The notes under the pieces were generated by a model. It had not been told where the DNA came from, ran no database searches, and saw only the letters and a program-made list of their open reading frames with translations. A stretch of DNA of 64,000 bases from Streptomyces sp. AC512_CC834 (GTDB lineage: Bacteria > Actinomycetota > Actinomycetes > Streptomycetales > Streptomycetaceae). The stretch spans positions 1-64,000 of the forward strand of contig NZ_JAGMUO010000016.1 in assembly GCF_019049325.1 (NCBI RefSeq), in the 5' to 3' direction. Made by a program: the position numbers and the translations under genes. Every line of letters starts with the position of its first letter. The first letter of the stretch is position 1. Shown here piece by piece: positions 10,499-18,768 of the stretch.

Positions 10499-10570
10499 TG
10501 TCGTTCGTGGTTCATGGTTCGTTCGTGATTCTTGGTTCGTTCGTGGTTCATGGTTCGTTCGTGGTTCAGG
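10499..10570. repeat. 18-bp tandem repeat, four copies, between dapF and rshA
   Basis: Four consecutive 18-bp units have the consensus GTTCGTTCGTGGTTCATG: 10499-10516, 10517-10534, 10535-10552 and 10553-10570. Further GGTTCGTGGTT echoes lie just before 10499. The array begins within the last codons and stop of dapF and extends into the gap upstream of rshA. Its T-rich, GTTC-based composition is unlike the surrounding DNA. Confidence 0.9.
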
Positions 10571-11435
10571 CGAGTACCCCTTCCAGCCACGCGGAGTCGA
10601 ACTCGCCCTCGGCGACGATCACCGCGGGTCCCGTCATCTCGATCTCGCCGTCGGGGTGCTCGGTGATCACCAGGGTGCCGCCGGGCACGTCGACGGTGTA
10701 CGTCGCCGGGGTGCCGGTGACGGCCGGGTCGGTGCCGTCCCGGCGGGCGGTGGCGACGGCGACGGCGCAGGCGCCGGTGCCGCAGGAGCGGGTCTCCCCG
10801 GAGCCGCGTTCGTGCACGCGCATCGCGACGTGGCGGGGGCCCCGGTCGACCACGAACTCGACGTTGACCCCGTCCGGGTACGCCGTGGCGGGCTCGTAGG
10901 GCGGCGGGGTGTACAGGTCGCCGGCGTGGGCGAGGTCCGCGACGAAGGCGACCGCGTGCGGGTTGCCCATGTTCACGTTCCGCGCGGGCCAGCCGCGCTC
11001 GCCGACACTCACCACGACGTCGCCCTCGGGGAGCCCGGCGCGGCCCATGCCGACGGTGACGTCACCGTTCTTCGCGAGATGGACGTGCTTCACGCCGCCG
11101 CGCGTCGCGATGGCGAGGTCGCCCTCGGCGGCGTGCCCGGCGCGCTGGAGGTAGCGGGCGAAGACCCGTACGCCGTTGCCGCACATCTCCGCGACGGAGC
11201 CGTCGCCGTTGCGGTAGTCCATGAACCACTCCGCCTCGGCGGCCATGCCCCGGGCCTCGGGGTGCGCCGCGGACCGCACCACGTGCAGCAGTCCGTCACC
11301 GCCGACGCCCGCGCGGCGGTCGCACAGGACGGCGACGGCGGCAGGCGGCAGGTCGAGGGCGTTCTCCGGGTCCGGAACAATCACGAAGTCGTTCTCGGTG
11401 CCGTGCCCCTTGAGGAAGGCGATCCGCGTGCTCAT
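10566..11435 (-). CDS. dapF: Diaminopimelate epimerase
   Basis: This 289-residue enzyme interconverts LL- and meso-diaminopimelate for lysine and peptidoglycan synthesis. Streptomyces walls use the LL form, so it mainly balances supply of meso-DAP for lysine. Two active-site cysteines sit in symmetric motifs, EMCGNGVRVFARYL and SGETRSCGTGACAVAVA. Other family motifs are KGHGTENDFV and DRRAGVGGDGLL. The stop codon lies inside the 18-bp repeat array. Downstream on this strand comes rshA, with 298 bp between. Confidence 0.96.
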   Translation of the reverse strand: MSTRIAFLKGHGTENDFVIVPDPENALDLPPAAVAVLCDRRAGVGGDGLLHVVRSAAHPEARGMAAEAEWFMDYRNGDGSVAEMCGNGVRVFARYLQRAGHAAEGDLAIATRGGVKHVHLAKNGDVTVGMGRAGLPEGDVVVSVGERGWPARNVNMGNPHAVAFVADLAHAGDLYTPPPYEPATAYPDGVNVEFVVDRGPRHVAMRVHERGSGETRSCGTGACAVAVATARRDGTDPAVTGTPATYTVDVPGGTLVITEHPDGEIEMTGPAVIVAEGEFDSAWLEGVLA

Positions 11436-11502
11436 TCCTCGATCGTACGGGGTGGGTACGGCGTAACGACGAGGGGCGGAGGTGGGCCGGGGCGGAGCCC
11501 GC

Positions 11503-12003
11503 TCAGCCCCGCAGGCGAGCCACCCGCCACACGGCCAGGACGACGACCGCGGCGACCGCCAGGGCGTAGACCAGGATCATCCGCCAGTCGGCACGACGCC
11601 CCGACCCGCGCTGCGGCAGTCCGGGCCAGGTGTAGCCGACCCTGCGGGCGGCCATCATGCCCCAGCCGGCCGCGCAGGAGCAGATCAGCAGCCCCAGCAT
11701 CGCGATCACGGCGCCGCTGTCGCCGAAGTCGAAGGCGAGCGGGAAGGCGAACATCAGGGAGCCGAGCGCGGCCAGGCACACGATGGGTGCGAGCTGCCAG
11801 ATCCGCAGCCGGCGCTGGGGACGCAGTTCGACCTCGACCTCGTCCCCGTACATCTCGTCGGGCTCGGGGCCGTCGGCGGCGACGCGCTCCGGCGCCTCGT
11901 CGGGGCCGTCGGGGCTCAGGGCGGCTCCGTCCGGCTCCGGTCCGCCGTGGTCGGCGGTGCCGTGCTCGGTACTCGGTGCGGTGTCACGAGGGCCGGCCTC
12001 CAT
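11503..12003 (-). CDS. Hypothetical membrane protein, acidic N terminus
   Basis: About 166 residues. An acidic, Pro/Gly-rich, probably cytoplasmic N-terminal 60 residues precede three or four hydrophobic helices (LAPIVCLAALGSLMFAFPLAF; VIAMLGLLICSCAAGWGMMA; MILVYALAVAAVVVLAVW). ATG 12003 is preferred over TTG 12021 because GGGAGG sits 10 bases before it. No function is recognised. The position between miaA and dapF is conserved in Streptomyces, as far as I recall. Only 67 bases separate it from dapF, so co-transcription is likely. Confidence 0.7.
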   Translation of the reverse strand: MEAGPRDTAPSTEHGTADHGGPEPDGAALSPDGPDEAPERVAADGPEPDEMYGDEVEVELRPQRRLRIWQLAPIVCLAALGSLMFAFPLAFDFGDSGAVIAMLGLLICSCAAGWGMMAARRVGYTWPGLPQRGSGRRADWRMILVYALAVAAVVVLAVWRVARLRG

Positions 12004-12110
12004 CGCCACGCGCCCTCCCAACTAGGACTCACTCGGTCGATCGAAGCTCGATGATGGCACGCCGCCGAAGGCCCGGATGACGACCGGGGCGTCCCGATGC
12101 CATCACGTGA

Positions 12111-13049
12111 TCAGGCTGTAACCGGTCGTTCGACCAACGACAGGGCGAGCTGCGGAAGTTCCGTGCGATCCGCCACACCCCCACTCAACCAGTGCACCCG
12201 CGGATCGCGCCTGAACCACGAATCCTGACGGCGCGCGAAGCGCTTGGTGGCACGGACGGTCTCGGCGCGCGCCTCGTCCAGCGTGCACTCGCCGGCGAGC
12301 GCCGCGAGGACCTGCTGGTAGCCGAGCGCGCGCGACGCCGTACGCCCCTCGCGCAACCCCTGCGCTTCGAGTGCGCGCACCTCGTCGACCAGACCCGCCT
12401 CCCACATCCGGTCGACGCGCAGGGCGATCCGCTCGCCCAGTTCGGGGCGGGCCACGTCGACGCCGATCTGCACGGTGTCGTAGACGGAGTCGTGACCGGG
12501 GAGGTTGGCGGTGAAGGGCCTGCCGGTGATCTCGATCACCTCGAGGGCGCGCACGATGCGACGCCCGTTGCTGGGCAGGATGGCCCGCCCGGCCTCCGGG
12601 TCGGCGGCGGTCAGACGGTCGTGCAGCGCACCCGAGCCGCGCAGTGCGAGCTCCTCCTCCAGCCGGGCCCTGACCTCGGGGTCGGTGCCGGGGAACTCCA
12701 GGTTGTCGACGGCCCCACGGACGTAGAGGCCGGAGCCGCCGACGAGGACCGGCCAGCGCCCCCGGGCGAGCAGCGCGTCGATCCGCTCCCGCGCCAGCCG
12801 CTGGTACTCGGCGACGGACGCCGTGACCGTCACGTCCCAGACGTCCAGCAGATGGTGCGGGACGCCATCGCGTTCGTCGGGCGTCAGCTTGGCGGTGCCG
12901 ATGTCCATCCCACGGTAGAGCTGCATGGAGTCGGCGTTGACGACCTCGCCGCCGAGCCGTTCGGCCAGGAAAACGCCCAGATCGGACTTTCCGGCCGCGG
13001 TAGGTCCGACGACGGCGATGACGCGGGGGGCGGGGGGTGCGCTGCTCAC
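12111..13049 (-). CDS. miaA: tRNA dimethylallyltransferase MiaA
   Basis: This 312-residue enzyme adds the dimethylallyl group to A37 of tRNAs reading U-starting codons; MiaB (encoded about 2 kb away) then methylthiolates it. The P-loop VVGPTAAGKSDLG opens the protein. The catalytic region follows with VNADSMQLYRGMDIGTAKL, VPHHLLDVWDV, VLVGGSGLYVRG, and RRIVRALEVIEITGRPF. KRFARRQDSWFRRDPRVHWL near the C terminus is the tRNA-binding end. GTG 13049 is chosen because the P-loop would otherwise lie 80 residues in; the family begins close to it. The stop lies near that of a short membrane-protein gene transcribed the same way. Confidence 0.95.
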   Translation of the reverse strand: MSSAPPAPRVIAVVGPTAAGKSDLGVFLAERLGGEVVNADSMQLYRGMDIGTAKLTPDERDGVPHHLLDVWDVTVTASVAEYQRLARERIDALLARGRWPVLVGGSGLYVRGAVDNLEFPGTDPEVRARLEEELALRGSGALHDRLTAADPEAGRAILPSNGRRIVRALEVIEITGRPFTANLPGHDSVYDTVQIGVDVARPELGERIALRVDRMWEAGLVDEVRALEAQGLREGRTASRALGYQQVLAALAGECTLDEARAETVRATKRFARRQDSWFRRDPRVHWLSGGVADRTELPQLALSLVERPVTA

Positions 13050-13231
13050 CGCACCAGTCTCGCAAACCCCCCACCTCGCCCTCGAACGAGTTACGTGACG
13101 CTCCGCGGCCGGGGTCGTTGCCCGTTGCGAGGTTCCCGCTCCCCGGACCACCGGGTCATGGCCCCGGCCACGCAAACGGACGCACCGGATGCCGCGGGAT
13201 TTCGCCCGCACGAGTAACGTATGGAGTTGAT

Positions 13232-13516
13232 ATGGGCGTTTTTGCACGGCTTTTTCGGAGGTCGAAGACCACCGAGGAGGCGTCGGCCGCAGAGAAGCGG
13301 ACCGACACCCCGGACACCGGGCTCGCGGCGGAGGAGAACACGGCCGAGGCCGTTGGGACGACCGACGCCGGTCCCCGGAACACGGCGGAGGCCGACGAGG
13401 CCCCCGGAGCCGCCGGAGCCGCCGAGGCCGGTGACTCGGACGGCGTCGGCATCCCCAAGCAGCAGTCCGCCGGGGAGGCCGTCGACAACGAGGCCGACAA
13501 GGGCGCCCGCACCTGA
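13232..13516 (+). CDS. Small acidic Ala/Glu-rich protein of unknown function
   Basis: This 94-residue protein begins MGVFARLFRRSK, a short basic amphipathic start that could touch the membrane, and continues as a low-complexity, very acidic Ala/Glu/Thr/Asp sequence, probably disordered. GGAG 5 bases before ATG 13232 supports the start. It is followed after 24 bases by the next small gene, with which it probably forms a unit. TAACGT at 13215-13220 may be a -10. It diverges from miaA. No family function is known to me. Confidence 0.7.
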   Translation: MGVFARLFRRSKTTEEASAAEKRTDTPDTGLAAEENTAEAVGTTDAGPRNTAEADEAPGAAGAAEAGDSDGVGIPKQQSAGEAVDNEADKGART

Positions 13517-13540
13517 CTGCCCCGTGAGGGAAGGCGAACC

Positions 13541-13867
13541 ATGGGTCTCCTGGACAACTTGAAGGCCAGACTCGAACCGGCTAAGGGCAAGGTCTCCGAC
13601 CTCGCCCAGCAGCACGGGGACAAGATCGATCGCGGTCTCGACAAGATGGCGCGGACCGTCGACGAGAGGACCAAGGGCAAGTACAGCGACCGGATCCAGA
13701 CGGGCACGGGCAAGGCCAAGGGTGCCATGGACCGCCTCGCCCACAAGGACGACGAGGTCGGGGACGGAGGCGCCGCCCCGGGCGGAACCCAGGGCGGCGC
13801 GCCGGGCGGAACCCCAGGCGGGAATCCCGGCGGGACCCCTCCGGCAGGACCGCCTCCGGCTTCCTGA
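13541..13867 (+). CDS. MT0933/Rv0909-like antitoxin family protein
   Basis: This 108-residue protein starts MGLLDNLKARLEPAKGKV and has a charged helical segment (HGDKIDRGLDKMARTVDERT, then KGKYSDRIQTG) typical of the MT0933-like antitoxin family. A Gly/Pro repeat tail (GGTQGGAPGGTPGGNPGG) follows. In mycobacteria the family partner is an SRPBCC-type toxin; no such gene is adjacent here, so function as an antitoxin is doubtful. It resembles CsbD-like stress proteins in size and charge. It ends ahead of a strong hairpin. Confidence 0.7.
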   Translation: MGLLDNLKARLEPAKGKVSDLAQQHGDKIDRGLDKMARTVDERTKGKYSDRIQTGTGKAKGAMDRLAHKDDEVGDGGAAPGGTQGGAPGGTPGGNPGGTPPAGPPPAS

Positions 13868-13951
13868 CCCCGGCATCCCGGCATCCCGGCGCACCGGCAT
13901 CCCGATGCCCCGGCGCACGGACGGGGCACGACGCGTCGGCGGGACGGTCAC

Positions 13952-13975
13952 GGAGCGGATCAACGGATCCGCTCC
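13952..13975. terminator. Hairpin terminator between convergent genes
   Basis: GGAGCGGATC pairs perfectly with GATCCGCTCC around the 4-base loop AACG. It lies between the antitoxin-like gene and the convergent LigB-like gene, so it can serve either strand. Confidence 0.75.
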
Positions 13976-14069
13976 GGGCCGCCCGGGCGCGTGCCTTGTC
14001 CGTGCGCGAGCCCGTCCGTGGGGCGGGCCCGTCCGGGCCCGTGACGCCGGCCGTGGGCCGTGCCGGCTG

Positions 14070-14783
14070 CTACGACCAGGTGGCCGCGACGTACCCCACC
14101 CCGTAGGGCGCGTCCTCGTACAGCAGCGTGCCGGCGAGGTCCGTGCTCTCGGCCGCGCCCGCCAGGACCTGCCAGGGTGCCCGGCCCGACACCTTGAGCT
14201 CGCGGGCCAGTGCGACGTCCAACGCGGCGAGGGCGGGTACGTCCGCCGACCCCAGGGCTCGTCCCACCTCCGCGTCGAAGGGCGCCGCCCGCTCGTCGAG
14301 GTACCCGGGCGCCTTGAGCGTGCGGCACGCGCTGGCGTCGCCCAGCACCAGCAGCACCGTCCGCCCGGCCCGCGCGGCGACGTCCCGGCCGACGGCGGCA
14401 CAGCCCTCGGCGGACAGCGCGTCCCCCACACCGACGGCGTCGACGGGCGCGTCGGTCCACCCGGTCCGCCCCAGCAGCCAGGCACCCACGGCGAGCCCGT
14501 ACGGCAGGCCTGGTCCGCTCTCCGTTCCGCTGCCGGCGCCCAGGCACACGTCCAGGTCCACGCCGAAGCCGCGGAACGAACCCCGCGCGCCCGGCGGGTA
14601 GGCCTCGGGCCCGGCGGAGTCCGCGGGCCCGACGACCACGAGCCGGTCGGGCCGGGCCGCGGCGAGCACGCCCAGCGCGTCCACGCACGCGGCGCGTGCC
14701 GCGTCCAGCTCGGGTGCGGCGCCCGCGGCGACCTCCGGCACGAGGAGCGGCGGGCAGGGGCAGACGGCGGCGGCGACAAGCAT
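14070..14783 (-). CDS. Class III extradiol dioxygenase-like protein (LigB fold), function unknown
   Basis: This is a 237-residue protein. The opening CPCPPLLVPEVA and the later LVVVGPAD, LVLGDASACRT and DAEVGRAL segments resemble the LigB/MEMO fold. The N-terminal histidine that binds iron in true dioxygenases appears as Cys (CPCPP), so catalysis of ring cleavage is doubtful. ATG 14783 is chosen because the conserved start MLVAAAVCP matches family openings; in-frame sequence upstream is not conserved-looking. It lies between miaB upstream and a terminator downstream, on the same strand as miaB with 49 bases between, so it may be co-transcribed with it. Confidence 0.7.
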   Translation of the reverse strand: MLVAAAVCPCPPLLVPEVAAGAAPELDAARAACVDALGVLAAARPDRLVVVGPADSAGPEAYPPGARGSFRGFGVDLDVCLGAGSGTESGPGLPYGLAVGAWLLGRTGWTDAPVDAVGVGDALSAEGCAAVGRDVAARAGRTVLLVLGDASACRTLKAPGYLDERAAPFDAEVGRALGSADVPALAALDVALARELKVSGRAPWQVLAGAAESTDLAGTLLYEDAPYGVGYVAATWS

Positions 14784-14832
14784 GATCGGCAGCGTAGCCC
14801 CGTGCCGCCGCCGACCGCGGCTCCCCCCGCGG

Positions 14833-16350
14833 TCAGTCGCAGCCGCAGCCGCTCGCCACGACCGGCTGGGGCTCGGGCACCCCGATCTTCGGCAGGCCCA
14901 GCAGCACGCCCGCCGGCTTGGCCTGCTCGGCCGCGTTGCGCTTCTCCCAGGCGTCACCCGCGCGCGTGCGGCGCACGCCGAGCACCGCGCCCTCGGCGAG
15001 AAGGTGGTGCGGGGCGGCGTAGGTGATCTCGACCGTCACCACGTCACCCGGGCGGACGTCCCGGTCGGGCTTGGTGAAGTGCACCAGTCGGTTGTCGGGG
15101 GCGCGGCCGGAGAGGCGGTGGGTGGCGCCGTCCTTGCGGCCCTCGCCCTCCGCGACCATCAGCTCCAGGGTGCGGCCGACCTGCTTCTTGTTCTCATCCC
15201 AGGAGATCTCCTCCTGGAGGGCGACCAGTCGCTCGTAGCGCTCCTGGACGACCGCCTTGGGGATCTGGCCGTCCATCTCGGCGGCAGGGGTGCCGGGCCG
15301 CTTGGAGTACTGGAAGGTGAAGGCCTGGGCGAAGCGGGCCTCGCGCACCACGTGCAGGGTCTGCTCGAAGTCCTCCTCGGTCTCGCCGGGGAAGCCCACG
15401 ATGATGTCGGTGGTGATCGCCGCGTGCGGGATGGCGGCCCGCACCTTCTCGATGATCCCCAGGTAGCGCTCCTGGCGGTACGAGCGGCGCATCGCCTTGA
15501 GCACCGGGTCGGAGCCGGACTGGAGCGGCATGTGGAGCTGCGGCATCGCGTTGGGTGTCTCGGCCATGGCGGCGATGACGTCGTCGGTGAAGTCGCGCGG
15601 GTGCGGGGAGGTGAAGCGGACGCGCTCCAGTCCTTCGATGTTCCCGCAGGCGCGCAGCAGCTTGCCGAACGCCTCGCGGTCGCCGATGTCGGAGCCGTAG
15701 GCGTTGACGTTCTGCCCGAGGAGGGTGATCTCGCTGACGCCCTCGGCGACCAGCGCCTCGACCTCGGCGAGGATGTCACCGGGGCGGCGGTCCTTCTCCT
15801 TGCCGCGCAGCGCGGGGACGATGCAGAAGGTGCAGGTGTTGTTGCAACCGACGGAGATGGAGACCCAGGCCGCGTACGCGCTCTCGCGCCGGGTCGGCAG
15901 CGTGGACGGGAACGCCTCCAGGGACTCGGCGATCTCGACCTGCGCCTCCTCCTGCACGCGGGCGCGCTCCAGCAGCACCGGGAGCTTGCCGATGTTGTGC
16001 GTGCCGAAGACGACGTCGACCCAGGGCGCCCGCTTCACGATGGTGTCGCGGTCCTTCTGGGCCAGGCAGCCGCCGACGGCGATCTGCATGCCGGGCCGGC
16101 TCGTCTTTCTCGGGGCGAGACGGCCGAGGTTGCCGTACAGCTTGTTGTCGGCGTTCTCCCGCACGGCGCAGGTGTTGAAGACGACGACGTCCGCGTCGCC
16201 GTCGGCATCCTCGGGGGCGCGGACGTAACCCGCGCCCTCCAGCAGACCGGACAATCGCTCGGAGTCGTGGACGTTCATCTGGCACCCGTAGGTGCGTACT
16301 TCATAGGTGCGCGTGCCGCCCACTGACTGGATCCGGTCGATGCTGCTCAT
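14833..16350 (-). CDS. miaB: tRNA-2-methylthio-N6-dimethylallyladenosine synthase MiaB
   Basis: This is a radical-SAM methylthiotransferase of 505 residues acting on i6A37 made by MiaA. The N-terminal MTTase domain carries three cluster cysteines in [28 protein letters not shown] and VGGCLAQKD. The radical-SAM cluster is CNNTCTFC in [28 protein letters not shown] and the TRAM domain (near [15 protein letters not shown]) follow. Start ATG 16350 ([12 protein letters not shown]) puts YGCQMN at the normal distance. The protein ends GCGCD, an extra cysteine pair. Stop to the next gene on the strand is 49 bases. Confidence 0.96.
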   Translation of the reverse strand: MSSIDRIQSVGGTRTYEVRTYGCQMNVHDSERLSGLLEGAGYVRAPEDADGDADVVVFNTCAVRENADNKLYGNLGRLAPRKTSRPGMQIAVGGCLAQKDRDTIVKRAPWVDVVFGTHNIGKLPVLLERARVQEEAQVEIAESLEAFPSTLPTRRESAYAAWVSISVGCNNTCTFCIVPALRGKEKDRRPGDILAEVEALVAEGVSEITLLGQNVNAYGSDIGDREAFGKLLRACGNIEGLERVRFTSPHPRDFTDDVIAAMAETPNAMPQLHMPLQSGSDPVLKAMRRSYRQERYLGIIEKVRAAIPHAAITTDIIVGFPGETEEDFEQTLHVVREARFAQAFTFQYSKRPGTPAAEMDGQIPKAVVQERYERLVALQEEISWDENKKQVGRTLELMVAEGEGRKDGATHRLSGRAPDNRLVHFTKPDRDVRPGDVVTVEITYAAPHHLLAEGAVLGVRRTRAGDAWEKRNAAEQAKPAGVLLGLPKIGVPEPQPVVASGCGCD

Positions 16351-16440
16351 GGCAATAAGGGTAGGCGGTCGGCGACGATGGCCCCGGACGCCTGTGGACA
16401 ACCGGGGTCGCGGCTGGTCAGGGCTGGTCGGAGCCGGTGG

Positions 16441-17100
16441 TCAGGGTTCGATGAGGCCCGCGCGGATCGCGTACCGGGTGAGTTCCAGGCGGTCGCGTAC
16501 GCCCAGCTTCTGCAGGAGGTTCGCGCGGTGGCGTTCGACGGTCTTGGCGCTGATGAACAGCAGCTCGCCTATCTCCTTGGAGGTGTGGCCCTCGGCGACG
16601 AGCTTGAGGATCTCCTCCTCACGCTCGGTGATGGGCCGCTCGGGGAGGCCGCCGCCGCCCTGCACGCGGTCCAGGTAGGAGCGGACGAGGGCTCGCTCGG
16701 CTCCGGGGTAGATGAACGGCTCGTCGCGCACGGCGGCCCGGCAGGCCTCGACCAGGTCGCGGTCGGCGACGGATTTGAGAACGTATCCGCAGGCGCCGGC
16801 CTTGAGGGCCTCGAAGAAGTACTGCTCGTTGTCGTACATGGTCAGGATCAGGATGCGCAGCTCGGGCAGGCGGCGGGAGAGTTCGCGGGCCGCCTGGAGG
16901 CCGGTCATGCGGGGCATGGCGACGTCCAGGACGGCCAGGTCGACCTCGTTGGCCCGCGCGGCCGCGACCGCTTCGGCACCGTCACCGGCCTCGGCGACCA
17001 CCGTCAGGTCCGGTTCGCCGTCCAGGATGAGGCGGACCCCGCGGCGTACGAGGGTGTGGTCGTCGGCGAGCAGGACGCGGATCGGGGGCCGTGCGGACAT
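16441..17100 (-). CDS. LuxR-family (NarL-type) response regulator
   Basis: This is a 219-residue DNA-binding regulator. The receiver domain has acidic pair Asp13-Asp14, phosphoacceptor Asp59 in LAVLDVAMPRMTG, and Lys in YVLKSVADRDL. The LuxR HTH spans about residues 150-215 (ITEREEEILKLVAEGHTSKE, then FISAKTVERHRANLLQKLGV). Its ATG overlaps the TGA of the upstream kinase gene (TGATG), so the pair is translationally coupled. The target genes are unknown; the pair is conserved in Streptomyces. Confidence 0.92.
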   Translation of the reverse strand: MSARPPIRVLLADDHTLVRRGVRLILDGEPDLTVVAEAGDGAEAVAAARANEVDLAVLDVAMPRMTGLQAARELSRRLPELRILILTMYDNEQYFFEALKAGACGYVLKSVADRDLVEACRAAVRDEPFIYPGAERALVRSYLDRVQGGGGLPERPITEREEEILKLVAEGHTSKEIGELLFISAKTVERHRANLLQKLGVRDRLELTRYAIRAGLIEP

Positions 17101-18176
17101 CAGGGGCTGTCTCCGGTTCGGTCTCCGGTTCGGTCCCCCGGCGGTGCGGGGACGCGCAGGCGTACGTCGGTGCCCCCTCCGGGGGCGGGTGCGAAGTGGA
17201 TCTCGGCTCCTATCAAGAGGGCCCGCTCACGCATCCCGCGGAGGCCGGCGCCCTCGGCGGCCGCGCCGAGACCGGCGCCGTTGTCGCGGGCGAGCAGTTC
17301 GACCCCGCCACCGTCGGGCAGCGGGCGCAGTGTGAGCGTGGCACGGTCGGCGGCGGCGTGCCGGGCGGTGTTGGTGAGGCCTTCCTGGGCGACCCGGTAG
17401 ATCACCAGTTCGGCCTCCGGGGTGAGCGGGGGCAGGTCGCCGGGGATGTGGTGGTGGACGGTCAGTCCGTGGTGCGTGAACTCGGCGGCGAGCGAGCGCA
17501 GGGCGCTGGCGAGGCCGAGTTCCTCGAGGACGCCGGGTCGCAGGCGGCGGGCGATGCGGCGGATCTCGTCGAGTCCCGCACGGGTGGCCTCCTGCGCCAG
17601 GGTCACCTCCTCGCGCAGCTCCCCGGGAACCCGGTCGGCGACACGCTTGAGCTGGAGCAGGACGGCGGTGAGGGTCTGGCCGACCTCGTCGTGCAGTTCG
17701 CGGGCGATGCGGTGGCGTTCGCGTTCCTGGGCCTGCAACGCCCGGCCGGCGCCGGCGGCGCGTTCGGCCTGGAGCCGGTCCAGCATCGTGTTGTAGGTCG
17801 CGATCAACTGTGCCGCCTCGGCCGGTCCGGAGACCCTCGGCCTGGCCCCGGGCACGAGCAGATCGGCGGTCGTCATGGCCCGGCCCAGCCGGTGCAGCGG
17901 GGTGAGTCCGATGCGCAGGACGATCGCGTTGCCGGCCAGCAGGACAGCGAGGCCCGCCAGCAGGATCACTGCCTCTCCGGCCAGCACGGGCGTCGACACG
18001 GTGACCGGTCCCAGCAGCAGTGCGGTGGCGACGACCAGGCCGGCGGCGTTGAGCGAGAAGATCCGCCAGAACAGCGACACGTTCCTCTTTCCGCTCCTCC
18101 CGGCCTTCGCGCACGACACCCCCGCAGCCAGCTTCGTCGCCCGCGACCGGCTGCGTATATCCGTCACGACACCCAT
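17100..18176 (-). CDS. Two-component sensor histidine kinase (NarX/DesK type)
   Basis: This is a 358-residue membrane kinase. One or two hydrophobic helices ([36 protein letters not shown]), then a HAMP-like linker, then the HisKA_3 box ERERHRIARELHDEVGQTL with the phosphoaccepting His, and an HATPase domain with VIYRVAQEGLTNTARHA (N box) and DNGAGL...GLRGMRERA. There is little extracytoplasmic loop, so it may sense within the membrane. Start ATG 18176 follows GGTGG; a GTG at 18080 with AGAGG close by is an alternative that would drop a basic N terminus. It diverges from the antiporter genes across 102 bases and is coupled to its regulator downstream. Confidence 0.88.
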   Translation of the reverse strand: MGVVTDIRSRSRATKLAAGVSCAKAGRSGKRNVSLFWRIFSLNAAGLVVATALLLGPVTVSTPVLAGEAVILLAGLAVLLAGNAIVLRIGLTPLHRLGRAMTTADLLVPGARPRVSGPAEAAQLIATYNTMLDRLQAERAAGAGRALQAQERERHRIARELHDEVGQTLTAVLLQLKRVADRVPGELREEVTLAQEATRAGLDEIRRIARRLRPGVLEELGLASALRSLAAEFTHHGLTVHHHIPGDLPPLTPEAELVIYRVAQEGLTNTARHAAADRATLTLRPLPDGGGVELLARDNGAGLGAAAEGAGLRGMRERALLIGAEIHFAPAPGGGTDVRLRVPAPPGDRTGDRTGDSP

Positions 18177-18278
18177 ATCGCCACCGTACGTGCGGATGGC
18201 AGCATGGCGAGGTCGCGAGCACGTCACGCACGTGCCAGAAGCGCGGCCAGAGACGCAGGACGAATGAGGGGAAAGCTC

Positions 18279-18764
18279 GTGTCAGCTCCACGCCTGAGGG
18301 CCACGCCGCTCCCGGGTATCGGGGTCCAGTACGACCTGGTGACCCGCGAACACCGCCACCTGTCGGTGGTGGCACACCGCGACGGCGCCCGCACGGTCAA
18401 CGTGTACCGGGCCGACGACCCCGATTCCTGCGCCCACTCGCTGCGGCTGAACTCCCCCGAGGCGGGCGCGCTGATAGACGCGCTCAAGCCCTCCCACCAT
18501 AGCGCGAGCCTCCTCTACACCACCGATCTGGGGCTGGTCGCCGAGCGTATCGAGGTGGCCGCCACGTCCCGCTGGAACGGGCGGCTGCTGGGCGACACCC
18601 GGATGCGGACCGACACCGGGGCCTCGATCGTGGCGGTGCTGCGGCGGGCCGAGGCGATTCCCTCACCGGCGCCGGACTTCCGGCTCGTGGGTGGTGACAC
18701 CTTGATCGTCATCGGCACCCGTGAGGGCGTCGACGCCGCCGCGGCGATACTCGGGCAGGAGTGA
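18279..18764 (+). CDS. Antiporter regulatory subunit with TrkA-C domain (KhtT-like)
   Basis: This 161-residue soluble protein has an N-terminal domain beginning LRATPLPGIGVQYDLVTR and a C-terminal TrkA-C (RCK-C) ligand-binding domain from about residue 85 (GASIVAVLRRAE, then LVGGDTLIVIGTREG). In KhtT-KhtU systems such a subunit gates a K+/H+ antiporter, which is encoded 4 bases downstream. GTG 18279 is preferred over ATG 18264 because GAGGGG lies 8 bases before it. The pair forms a tight operon, divergent from the histidine kinase gene. Confidence 0.85.
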   Translation: MSAPRLRATPLPGIGVQYDLVTREHRHLSVVAHRDGARTVNVYRADDPDSCAHSLRLNSPEAGALIDALKPSHHSASLLYTTDLGLVAERIEVAATSRWNGRLLGDTRMRTDTGASIVAVLRRAEAIPSPAPDFRLVGGDTLIVIGTREGVDAAAAILGQE

Positions 18765-18768
18765 GCCG

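Noticed and set aside
13541..13867. A toxin-antitoxin pair made of the MT0933-like protein and its neighbour
   Set aside because: The neighbour is an acidic low-complexity protein, not a toxin-like SRPBCC or nuclease. The SRPBCC gene at 44900 is 31 kb away.
17100..18764. Treating the LuxR-type kinase pair as the regulator of the antiporter
   Set aside because: The genes are divergent across 102 bp, but nothing in the sequence shows a binding site, so I kept them separate.
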